Shown piece by piece: positions 56,913 to 64,000 of a DNA stretch of 64,000 nucleotides (position 1 is its first letter; every line of letters starts with the position of its first letter). The stretch spans positions 508,226-572,225 of the forward strand of contig NZ_JAKUJZ010000003.1 in NCBI RefSeq assembly GCF_022436675.1, read 5' to 3'. Under the pieces are notes generated by a model. It saw nothing but the letters and a program-made list of their open reading frames with translations. It was not told where the DNA came from and did no database searches. The stretch comes from Rheinheimera hassiensis (GTDB lineage Bacteria > Pseudomonadota > Gammaproteobacteria > Enterobacterales > Alteromonadaceae). A program made the translations under genes and the position numbers.

Positions 56913-59270
56913 TTAGTTAGCTGGCACTAATACCGCCGGGTTAGCTACAACCACTGCTGCGCCCTGAGTAGCCAGGAAGGATGCTACGTGAGTTTGCATT
57001 TCAACCGTAGCTGCTGCACTGCCAGCCGCTGGATCAAGTAACGAGCTGTGAGCGCCGGCCGTAAAGCGGGCAATAACATTGCCTGCCAGTTGCTGTGGCC
57101 CGGCAACAGCGTTAATAGCAGTTGCACCCAGCAGTTTAGCCAATGGCTCAGTACCGCCCAAAGGCATACCTACCGTCTGATTTGGAATAACGCGGTCAGA
57201 GGTAGCCGAGTTAATACCCGAACCTATTACTTCTGAAATGTACACCGGTGTCTCGCTGGCAACTAACAACTGAGCATAGTTGTTTGGATCACCTGCATCG
57301 GTAATAGTCTGCGCAGCAAAGGCAAACTGGGAAATAGTAGCCCTGATAGCAGCCAGAGTTGCAGCTGTACTTTCGCTTTCAGCCAGGCTGGCTAAATAGG
57401 CATCAACATATTGCGCGGCACAACCGGTAAAGCTGGCAGGATTGGCCGCCACTGCCATACAAGGGCTTTCATCTTCCAGGTAGTCAACAAACCCCGCTTT
57501 TAGAGTTTCTGCCCCCAAAATAACGCTGGCGCGGATTAATGCACCAAAATTGGCAGACTCAAGCAGGAAATTGGCTACCGCACCACCTGGTACAGATAAA
57601 GCAGCAGATTTCATATTGTATGCCGCATCAACTGCAGTAATACCTGATGATGTATTGGCAACTGCCACCGCTGACGAGCCAGTGATAGAGCCCAGTGACA
57701 TACCCAGCAGCTGAACATTAGCCATATTCAGGTTAATACCTTCAATGCTGTTTAGTGCCAAACGCAGCGCCAGCGTATCAGCGATACTTTGGCGCAGGTT
57801 ATCACGGGTAACCAACAGGTTAGACAGGTTCATATATACAGTGGCATTGCCATTTGCTACACCACAACTTTCACCCGAAGCATTAATACCGGTAAAACCA
57901 CGTGAACCATGTAACGGCTGGTCAATCGCTACTGTGGCAAAACCCTGCTGAGTTAACGCTGCAGTAACCGCCAGCATATTTTCTTTGCAAGAGGTAATAC
58001 CGTGCGCCATTATTACTACCGGCCAGCCAGCTGCAGGCGCCGGTGCATTTGGCGCCGTCATAATAACGTCAACCGATTCATATGAATTGATTTTTGGGAT
58101 CGGGTTAAATTTCGTCAGGTGCCGGCGGCTGTCCAAACCAAGATCACGTAGCTGCACAGCCTGCTGCGCCGTTAATGCCATACAAACACCATCATTCTGA
58201 GACTGTGCAGCAGAAGGAATAGTACCGGCAGGCGCCTGTGCCAAAATAGCGCCGCTATCGCAAGCTGCTGTCCAGCGCGTATTTAATGGCGCTGAAGTTG
58301 CTGAAGCAGTTTGTGCCCCTAAATAATAAGGCAGATTAAAACTGCCGCTGTACAGCATCACATTAGCAAAAGACGGATTACCGGTAAACGGTGTTCCCGG
58401 AATACTTGATACCGCCCCAACAGCGGCCACTTCAAGTGCAGAAGGTGCGTAAGGTGAACCCTGAGCAGCCATCAATGATTTTACCGTTGCCAGCACATTC
58501 GAGATCGATTGTGTAGTCATTGCCGCCGTATAAATAATACTGTCGCGGTTAACGCCTTCAGCTTCGATAACGTCTTCAAAACTATTAATCAGCTTTTGTA
58601 ATGATAACTGCGCTGGTGTGCTTAACGGCAGCGTTTCGTCGTCTTGTTTGACCAGTTCATAAGATGTTGAAGGCGCAACAGAGTTACCATTATTATCTTC
58701 AATTAATGACGTCAATACTGTCATATAAGTGGTAGCGGGCTTCAACGGCCGCAGTGGCACAACAGCTATGCTGTTACCACTTACAGCAGTCACAAAATCC
58801 TGACCAAAGGTCAGCTCTGCGACTACCTGACAAGCAAAGCCCTGGTTGGCTGTTCTGCACTCTTCTACTGCTGAAGTAGAACCCTGCATGACCACTTCAA
58901 ACAGCCGGACTGCACCGGGCTGCTGCACTGAGCTGGCTTCTAAAGCCGCGCCAGGAGCTATATCTACAGCAATAGAATAAGGGCTTTGGGTAGACCAGCC
59001 ATCTAATGCACCTAACGCAACCTGTGGGTTAGTGTAATCAGGCTCTGTGCCAGAGTCAGTGGTTAACGTGCCATCCGTTGTACCTTGAAATAATAAATCA
59101 TTTGGCACAGACAGCCTTGGTGTGGCGGCACCCGGATCGAATACTACTCTGGAATATGGTTTAACGGTGTTGTCGCCGGTATCTTGCTTAATATCATCTA
59201 AAGAATCACCGCCACATCCGGTTAAACCCAATGCAACCGCGACAGCCACACTCAGTGTCAGCTTATTCAT
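56913..59270 (-). CDS. Pla-1/cef-type extracellular lipase lipoprotein
   Basis: 785 residues from the ATG at 59270 with GGGGAGAAAC upstream; lipobox LTGC near residue 18. The nucleophile elbow is LLGMSLGSITGSSA (G-x-S-x-G), with an oxyanion region VVIMAHGITSCKEN upstream and, near the C-terminus, a histidine in FTAGAHSSLLDP. The family includes Vibrio VolA, a surface lipase that releases fatty acids from lysophosphatidylcholine. Likely exposed on the outer membrane. Confidence 0.88.
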   Translation of the reverse strand: MNKLTLSVAVAVALGLTGCGGDSLDDIKQDTGDNTVKPYSRVVFDPGAATPRLSVPNDLLFQGTTDGTLTTDSGTEPDYTNPQVALGALDGWSTQSPYSIAVDIAPGAALEASSVQQPGAVRLFEVVMQGSTSAVEECRTANQGFACQVVAELTFGQDFVTAVSGNSIAVVPLRPLKPATTYMTVLTSLIEDNNGNSVAPSTSYELVKQDDETLPLSTPAQLSLQKLINSFEDVIEAEGVNRDSIIYTAAMTTQSISNVLATVKSLMAAQGSPYAPSALEVAAVGAVSSIPGTPFTGNPSFANVMLYSGSFNLPYYLGAQTASATSAPLNTRWTAACDSGAILAQAPAGTIPSAAQSQNDGVCMALTAQQAVQLRDLGLDSRRHLTKFNPIPKINSYESVDVIMTAPNAPAPAAGWPVVIMAHGITSCKENMLAVTAALTQQGFATVAIDQPLHGSRGFTGINASGESCGVANGNATVYMNLSNLLVTRDNLRQSIADTLALRLALNSIEGINLNMANVQLLGMSLGSITGSSAVAVANTSSGITAVDAAYNMKSAALSVPGGAVANFLLESANFGALIRASVILGAETLKAGFVDYLEDESPCMAVAANPASFTGCAAQYVDAYLASLAESESTAATLAAIRATISQFAFAAQTITDAGDPNNYAQLLVASETPVYISEVIGSGINSATSDRVIPNQTVGMPLGGTEPLAKLLGATAINAVAGPQQLAGNVIARFTAGAHSSLLDPAAGSAAATVEMQTHVASFLATQGAAVVVANPAVLVPAN

Positions 59271-59495
59271 AGTTTCTCCCCTATCCTGTCTCTTATTTTT
59301 TATATGCAAAGCAAAAACTTACCTTGCTTATTGGAAACCTGTTGTACATATAGCCTGTAACAGCTACGACCAGTTAAAGTTAACTCAAACCAGGCAAAAT
59401 CGCTAGCTGAAAAATACAGAATAAACGAAGAAAGGTGCAAATAGCGCCGTTTGGGCGTATGCTTTCGCCGTTTTTGCAGCAACAGGTGACATTTT

Positions 59496-60239
59496 ATGCA
59501 CAATTATCAAGCAGCTACAGATGCATTAAAAGACAAAGTAATTTTAGTTACCGGTGCCGGTGATGGCATTGGTAAAGAAGCGGCGTTAACCTATGCCCGT
59601 TTCGGTGCCAGCGTGATCCTGCTGGGCAAAACAGTCAGCAAGCTAACTGCGGTTTATGATGAGATAGTGGCCAGTGGTGGTAAAGAGCCAGCCATAGTGC
59701 CGCTTGATTTAAAAGGTGCTACCGCGAAACATTACCGCGATATGGCTGCCACTATTACCGCTGAATTCGGCAAACTGGACGGCGTACTGCACAATGCCGG
59801 TATTCTGGGTGTGCTAAGCCCGTTTGAACATATTGACTTGCCCACCTGGCAAGACATTATGCAGGTTAATGTCACCGCGCCAATGCTGATGACACAGGCA
59901 TTAATGCCGGTACTAAAATTATCCGCTCAGGCATCTGTCGTTTTTACCTCTTCCGGCGTTGGCCGTAAAGGCCGTGCGTTCTGGGGCCCTTATGCGGTGT
60001 CTAAGTTCGCCACTGAAGGCCTGGTGCAGGTTATTGCAGATGAGTATGACAACAGCACCATACGGGTAAACTGTATAAATCCGGGCGCTACCCGCACCAA
60101 AATGCGCAGCCGTGCCTATCCGGGTGAGGATGTTAACCTGTTAAAAACACCGGCAGATTTAATGTGGCTTTATGTTTATCTGATGAGTGACGACAGCGTT
60201 ACTGTTAACGGCCAGACGATCGATGCACAGGTAAAATAG
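59496..60239 (+). CDS. yciK: YciK-family short-chain dehydrogenase
   Basis: 247 residues. NAD(P)-binding VTGAGDGIGKEAALTYARFG, and a catalytic S-x(n)-Y-x3-K: VVFTSSGVGRKGRAFWGPYA then VSKFATEG. The substrate is not known. A strong bidirectional terminator separates it from the converging aminotransferase gene. Confidence 0.93.
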   Translation: MHNYQAATDALKDKVILVTGAGDGIGKEAALTYARFGASVILLGKTVSKLTAVYDEIVASGGKEPAIVPLDLKGATAKHYRDMAATITAEFGKLDGVLHNAGILGVLSPFEHIDLPTWQDIMQVNVTAPMLMTQALMPVLKLSAQASVVFTSSGVGRKGRAFWGPYAVSKFATEGLVQVIADEYDNSTIRVNCINPGATRTKMRSRAYPGEDVNLLKTPADLMWLYVYLMSDDSVTVNGQTIDAQVK

Positions 60240-60248
60240 CAGCATAGC

Positions 60249-60288
60249 AAAACGGCCCCTTTCGCTGTAAGGCGAAAGGGGCCGTTTT
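60249..60288. terminator. bidirectional terminator between yciK and the aminotransferase gene
   Basis: AAAACGGCCCCTTTCGC and GCGAAAGGGGCCGTTTT form a perfect 17-base stem with a 6-base loop and flanking A/T runs. Confidence 0.95.
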
Positions 60289-60318
60289 CATTTACTCACT
60301 TTGCTGTATAAAACCAGC

Positions 60319-61515
60319 CTAGCCTTTTAATACTGTTGCCACTGATTTAGCGAAGTAATTAATATTGCTGTGGTTTAAACCAGCAATACTCACGCGGCTT
60401 GAACCCACCATATAAATGCTGAACTCGCTGCGCAGGCGGTCAATTTGCGCTTTGTTAATACCTAAAAAGCTGAACATACCGTGCTGCCGGGTAATAAAGC
60501 TGAAATCCTGCTGTACACCTTCAGCGGCCAGAGTGTCGATAATCAGCTGGCGGTAGTTGTTAATGCGATTACGCATTTCAGCCAACTCTTCATGCCACAA
60601 GCTGGTTAGCTCGTTGCTATCAAGAATATTGGCAACAATAATGGCACCATGTGCCGGTGGCATAGAATAAATGCTGCGCACTACACTTAACAGGTTTACT
60701 TTGGCAACATCAGCGACTTTGCTATCTACTGCAACGATAGATACCGCACCAATACGCTCACGATACAGGCCAAAGTTTTTTGAGCACGAACTGCACAGAA
60801 TCATCTCATCAACGTTATCTGCCAGATAGCGCAAGCCTTTGGCGTCCTCATCCAGGCCGCTGCCAAACCCCTGATAAGCCATATCTACTAAAGGCGTAAA
60901 ACCACGCTCTTTGGCGATATCAGTAAAACGCTGCCACTGGGCAAAGGTTAAATCCATCCCGCTGGGGTTGTGGCAACAAGCATGCACCAGCACTACATCG
61001 CCAGCCGGCACTGTAGCAAGCTCGGCAAACATAGCGTCTTCGTTCAAGCCTTTGGTGTCATAATCGTAGTACGTGTATTCTTTTACATTCAGGCCAGCGG
61101 CTTTAAACATAGAGATATGGTTAGCCCAGGTTGGGCTGGTTACCCAAATGGTCGCATTCGGGTTGGCTTTTTTAATAAACTCAGCCGCTACGCGCAGTGC
61201 ACCTGTGCCGCCTGGTGTATGTGCTGTAGTAACACGGTTAGCCAGCAATACTTTGTGGCCAATGCCAAACGCCAGTTTTTCGATATGGGCATTAAAGCCC
61301 AAATCACCGGCCATACCGATATAGGTTTTGCTGTCTTCCTGCTTCAGGCGCAACGCTTCTGCTTCTTTTACGCACTTCAGTACCGCCGTATGGCCTTGCT
61401 CGTCTTTATACACCCCTACGCCGAGGTCTACTTTGTTCGGGTTTGGGTCTTCTTTATAGGCTGCCATTAAACCTAGAATTGGATCGGTTGCCACCGGTTG
61501 TAACTGAGCAAACAT
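60319..61515 (-). CDS. aspartate/aromatic amino acid aminotransferase
   Basis: 398 residues, the length of AspC and TyrB. FAQLQPVATDPILGLMAAYK, VDLGVGVYKDEQGHT and CSSCSKNFGLYRERIGA with the PLP lysine are conserved. It transfers amino groups between aspartate or aromatic amino acids and 2-oxoglutarate. AspC versus TyrB cannot be settled from sequence alone. Confidence 0.95.
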   Translation of the reverse strand: MFAQLQPVATDPILGLMAAYKEDPNPNKVDLGVGVYKDEQGHTAVLKCVKEAEALRLKQEDSKTYIGMAGDLGFNAHIEKLAFGIGHKVLLANRVTTAHTPGGTGALRVAAEFIKKANPNATIWVTSPTWANHISMFKAAGLNVKEYTYYDYDTKGLNEDAMFAELATVPAGDVVLVHACCHNPSGMDLTFAQWQRFTDIAKERGFTPLVDMAYQGFGSGLDEDAKGLRYLADNVDEMILCSSCSKNFGLYRERIGAVSIVAVDSKVADVAKVNLLSVVRSIYSMPPAHGAIIVANILDSNELTSLWHEELAEMRNRINNYRQLIIDTLAAEGVQQDFSFITRQHGMFSFLGINKAQIDRLRSEFSIYMVGSSRVSIAGLNHSNINYFAKSVATVLKG

Positions 61516-61556
61516 AGTGTTCTACCTGAGTTAAAGTTGCATGAAAAAAGCTACGG

Positions 61557-62276
61557 TTATGGTAAATACGCCGGCACGGATAAACATACCGCCACCAGCA
61601 AAGCCAAAGCATCCGCCGTAAATACGTTTTTATTAAAATCTTCTGCATCGACAATGCCGGCTATTTTGCCTGATTGGTTAAACAGAGGCAAACAGGCCTC
61701 TGCCTGCACTTTAGGATCGCAGGTGTAATATTCACCACCTTTGCCTAAATAGGCCGCTACATCATTAATGACCTTGGCTTTGCCGCTTAAACCTACCGTG
61801 CTGTTATTGCTGATTTTGGCAAATTCGCTATTTAACGGAAATTCAGCGCGCGATGGCGCACCATAATAAGCCAGTTTTACCAGCACCGGCTCACCGGCAT
61901 CGTTGCTACGGGCCTGATAAATACCAAACCAGTCCAGTGCAGAATGTTCACGGTAAAATGCAGCAATAAGGCTTAGTTGCGCAAGTGTGTGTTGATTGGC
62001 CGCGTTTTGCCCACCCAGAATTGCCGTTAAATCATAGGGATCATCAGCCAGTTGACCAAACAGCGAGCAAGCACCGCCTTCGCCTAACTCCGGCACTTTA
62101 TATTGCCATTGCACCGCAGGCGCAGTTGCTGTTGTTAAAAAAGCCTGCAGCTCGGTTTGGCGCTGTTGTACTTTTTCAGCAAAAGCTGCTTGCGAAATAT
62201 CGCCCAGATACGCCTGTATGCCGGCGCGTTCAACATAGTCTGATACAGAAACAGCATCTCGTGACATTATAGCCAT
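61557..62276 (-). CDS. GAF domain protein
   Basis: 239 residues from the ATG at 62276; a TTG four codons earlier and an ATG three codons later are alternatives. An N-terminal helical part is followed by a GAF domain (about 105-225) with SALDWFGIYQARSN, KVINDVAAYLGKGGEYYTCD and KIAGIVDAEDF. It resembles free methionine-(R)-sulfoxide reductase in outline, but the first catalytic cysteine position reads LSGKA, so that activity is unlikely. It precedes the aminotransferase on the same strand. Confidence 0.75.
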   Translation of the reverse strand: MAIMSRDAVSVSDYVERAGIQAYLGDISQAAFAEKVQQRQTELQAFLTTATAPAVQWQYKVPELGEGGACSLFGQLADDPYDLTAILGGQNAANQHTLAQLSLIAAFYREHSALDWFGIYQARSNDAGEPVLVKLAYYGAPSRAEFPLNSEFAKISNNSTVGLSGKAKVINDVAAYLGKGGEYYTCDPKVQAEACLPLFNQSGKIAGIVDAEDFNKNVFTADALALLVAVCLSVPAYLP

Positions 62277-62424
62277 CCAGATTTCCAAAAATTGACAAAC
62301 ATTCTACCAGAAGCGGTTAAAAAACCAAGCCAGCTGGCAACAAGTTAAGGAAATTGTTGCCGCGGCTTAAGTGGATGTTTAAGCTGACAGGTGTGTAAAG
62401 TAAGCGAAGTAAGCGAACCCACTT

Positions 62425-62823
62425 ATGGCAGGCAATAAAATTTCTCTGGCCGACTGGCAGGCCAAAATGAACCCGGCAGGTGCAACTGCTGCAGTAAAAG
62501 ACGATCCTAATCTGGTGTACAGCACCGACAGCGGCAAAATAAGCACTAAGCCCGCTGCCAAACCTGTTACAGAAGCTTTTGCCGATGGCGCAGTGCGCAT
62601 AAGGCGCGAAACCAAAGGCCGTGGTGGCAAAGCAGTGCTGACTATTAGTGGTATTGCCAAACCGCATGACGAACTTGTAGCACTGGCAGCGAAACTGAAA
62701 AAGAAATGTGCCTGTGGCGGTGCAGTAAAAGATGGCGTGATTGAAATTCAGGGTGATAAACGCGAGCTGGTAGAGCAGTTATTACAGGCCGAGGGTTTTA
62801 AAACTAAATGGGCCGGTGGTTGA
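62425..62823 (+). CDS. yciH: YciH/SUI1-family translation factor
   Basis: 132 residues with a disordered N-terminus and a SUI1/eIF1 fold: VRIRRETKGRGGKAVLTISG, LAALAKKLKKKCACGG-like segment at about residue 92, and IEIQGDKRELVEQLLQAEGF. The bacterial role is thought to be stringency of initiation. The start is supported by the family N-terminal length; the upstream sequence AGCGAACCCACTT has no strong ribosome site. Confidence 0.9.
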   Translation: MAGNKISLADWQAKMNPAGATAAVKDDPNLVYSTDSGKISTKPAAKPVTEAFADGAVRIRRETKGRGGKAVLTISGIAKPHDELVALAAKLKKKCACGGAVKDGVIEIQGDKRELVEQLLQAEGFKTKWAGG

Positions 62824-62836
62824 TAGACGCAAAAGT

Positions 62837-62872
62837 GCCGGTTCATTATCTCTCAGCGAGAAGAGAACCGGC
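62837..62872 (+). terminator. hairpin after yciH
   Basis: GCCGGTTC and GAACCGGC form a perfect 8-base stem; the loop contains a second small stem TCTC / GAGA. The following TTGCTCTA has a weak T-run, so termination is uncertain. Confidence 0.55.
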
Positions 62873-62895
62873 TTGCTCTAAGCTAACCGTTGAAG

Positions 62896-63054
62896 GCATG
62901 GATGCTGACAAATTCGTCAGGAACGAATTTGAACAGCTCCGCTGGCCCACCAGGTGAACTTCAGGATGAAGTTCATAATCGAGCCCCCACGGACGGGTTT
63001 ACGGCGCGTTAGCGTGAGCAAACCGGTTCGAGTCCGGAGCACAAAACGTTGTGC
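62896..63054 (+). ncRNA. candidate structured RNA or repeat with GGA-loop hairpins
   Basis: Four hairpins show GGA in or at the loop: GCATGGATGC at 62896, AAATTCGT-CAGGA-ACGAATTT at 62910, GAACTTCA-GGA-TGAAGTTC at 62956 and CCC-ACGGAC-GGG at 62986. Next come a CCGG-TTCGAGT-CCGG stem at 63023 and a perfect GCACAA / TTGTGC stem at 63039. The second and third resemble high-affinity CsrA sites (CARGGAUG). No promoter could be fixed. It may instead be a dispersed palindromic repeat; strand is inferred because GGA occurs on the plus strand. Confidence 0.4.
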
Positions 63055-63058
63055 GGCC

Positions 63059-64000
63059 TTACTTCACCGCTTCACGATTATACGGCTGGCCAACGGCGCC
63101 GTTAAAAAAGCTGTCTTTTAACCAGTAAGGCCGCTGCGTGGTGTTGGCAATATCCAGCGCAATATTAAAGTTAATATTGGCAAACACCGCACCAGCGTCA
63201 TAGCGGATTGCACCGTAGTCTTTAATCAGGCTGGGAATATCATCTGATGGCTTATGATAGTGCTTGGCAAAAAAACTGGCCCAGATTTTACCGCCGTCCT
63301 GCTTTGGGTCCTGCGATTTAAAACCGGTCATTAAAAATACTGCCGGTACGCCTTTTTTCACCAGGGTGTAGTGATCTGAGCGGGTAAAAATAGCCTGCTC
63401 CGGCATAGGATCTGCGCTTAGCGCTATGCCCTCTTTCGCCGCGGCGTTTTCTACCACTTTACCAAGCGAAGAATGGTTAGCACCAAAGGCTATCATATCG
63501 GCAAACGGATATAACAACACTGGCATATCCAGGTTAACATTCGCCACCAGTTTATCTATTGGCCGGGTGGGGAAATGCGCGAAGTAATCGGCGCCGAGCA
63601 AGCCTTTTTCTTCACCGGTTACCACCACAAACAAAATCGAACGCTTTGGTTTTACCGGCAACTGAGCAAACAAACGCGCGGTTTCCAGTAAGATAGACAC
63701 ACCGGCAGCATTATCCATGGCGCCATTATTAATTTTATCTTCGTTGCGTAAATCGTTGCTGTAGCCAATATGATCAGAATGCGCCGTGACCACAACGTAC
63801 TGGTCTTTCAGTACAGGATCCGAACCCGGTAATACCGCAATAACGTTAGGGCTGGAAATATCTTCATGGCTGCTGTTACGGCTTAAGGTAGCCGATACAC
63901 CAAGCTGAAACCCCACAGGGTTCTGCTTGTTTTCCAGTTGCGTAAAAATATCCGCCAGCGATTGCGGCGCTTTGGCAAACAGTGCAGCAGCGGCTTCGTG
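63059..64000 (-). CDS. M28 family metallopeptidase, C-terminal part
   Basis: 314 codons are visible; the reading frame stays open to the window edge, so the start lies outside. VVVTAHSDHIGYS carries zinc-site residues, INNGAMDNAAGVSILLETAR holds the bridging Asp, and VVTGEEKGLLGADYF the Glu pair. FTRSDHYTLVKKGVPAVFL gives the last zinc histidine. A family member would be secreted or periplasmic aminopeptidase-like; the signal peptide is not in view. Confidence 0.9.
   Translation of the reverse strand, partial: HEAAAALFAKAPQSLADIFTQLENKQNPVGFQLGVSATLSRNSSHEDISSPNVIAVLPGSDPVLKDQYVVVTAHSDHIGYSNDLRNEDKINNGAMDNAAGVSILLETARLFAQLPVKPKRSILFVVVTGEEKGLLGADYFAHFPTRPIDKLVANVNLDMPVLLYPFADMIAFGANHSSLGKVVENAAAKEGIALSADPMPEQAIFTRSDHYTLVKKGVPAVFLMTGFKSQDPKQDGGKIWASFFAKHYHKPSDDIPSLIKDYGAIRYDAGAVFANINFNIALDIANTTQRPYWLKDSFFNGAVGQPYNREAVK

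Noticed and set aside
61557-62276. Free methionine-(R)-sulfoxide reductase
   Set aside because: The GAF fold fits but the first conserved cysteine segment reads LSGKA, so the catalytic set is incomplete.
63023-63037. tRNA T-arm remnant (CCGG-TTCGAGT-CCGG)
   Set aside because: No acceptor, D or anticodon arm at the expected places; it is one hairpin among several palindromes.

Overview
The window looks like chromosomal DNA of a motile gammaproteobacterium in the Rheinheimera / Alishewanella / Arsukibacterium neighbourhood (Alteromonadales-like). This is inferred from gene content and protein style: a Vibrio/Shewanella-type polar flagellar cluster with the extra ring proteins FlgP and FlgT, a CheV-CheR pair beside flgB, rppH-ptsP-TSUP-lgt-thyA in one run, CysB, AstB, SohB, and a Pla-1/cef-type lipase. 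The genus is a judgement from memory of gene order and was not tested by search.

Positions 1-8624 (minus strand) hold a sugar-modification block. It has the tip of a glucose-1-phosphate cytidylyltransferase gene, two family-2 glycosyltransferases, a two-part methyltransferase, a capsule-synthesis-like transferase, UDP-galactopyranose mutase and a 932-residue Maf-type protein. Five of these genes overlap by 4 or 8 bases, so they form one translation-coupled operon. A candidate flagellar sigma-28 promoter lies in front of them, which suggests flagellin glycosylation.

Positions 8645-30569 are flagellar. On the minus strand are a FliT-like gene, fliS, fliD, flaG, three flagellin genes (each with its own sigma-28 promoter), flgL, flgK, flgJ, flgI, flgH, flgG, flgF (sigma-54 promoter), flgE, flgD, flgC, flgB (sigma-54 promoter), cheR and cheV. 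On the plus strand are flgA, flgM (sigma-28 promoter) and flgN. flgP and flgT are divergent, and flgT has a sigma-54 promoter. The promoter layout matches the usual hierarchy: RpoN drives hook and basal body, FliA drives flagellin and FlgM.

Positions 30618-32515 contain two identical 75-base tRNA-Arg(CCT) genes in inverted orientation. They flank a 1.75 kb decayed integrative element: an integrase gene reduced to its two ends, an AlpA-type regulator and one unknown gene.

Positions 32597-44076 hold a pirin, a SpecificRecomb-family membrane protein, three tandem FlgO-family lipoproteins with their own sigma-54 promoter, then thyA, lgt, a TSUP transporter, ptsP and rppH, with mutH divergent. 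Positions 44083-64000 carry mostly core metabolism: a solute-binding lipoprotein, cysB, a small histidine kinase, an unknown membrane protein, topA, astB, a frameshifted Ig-like lipoprotein, a dicarboxylate/amino-acid symporter, sohB, a lipase, yciK, an aspartate/aromatic aminotransferase, a GAF protein, yciH and a partial M28 peptidase. Between yciH and the peptidase is a set of hairpins with GGA in their loops. It could be a CsrA-binding RNA or a dispersed palindromic repeat.
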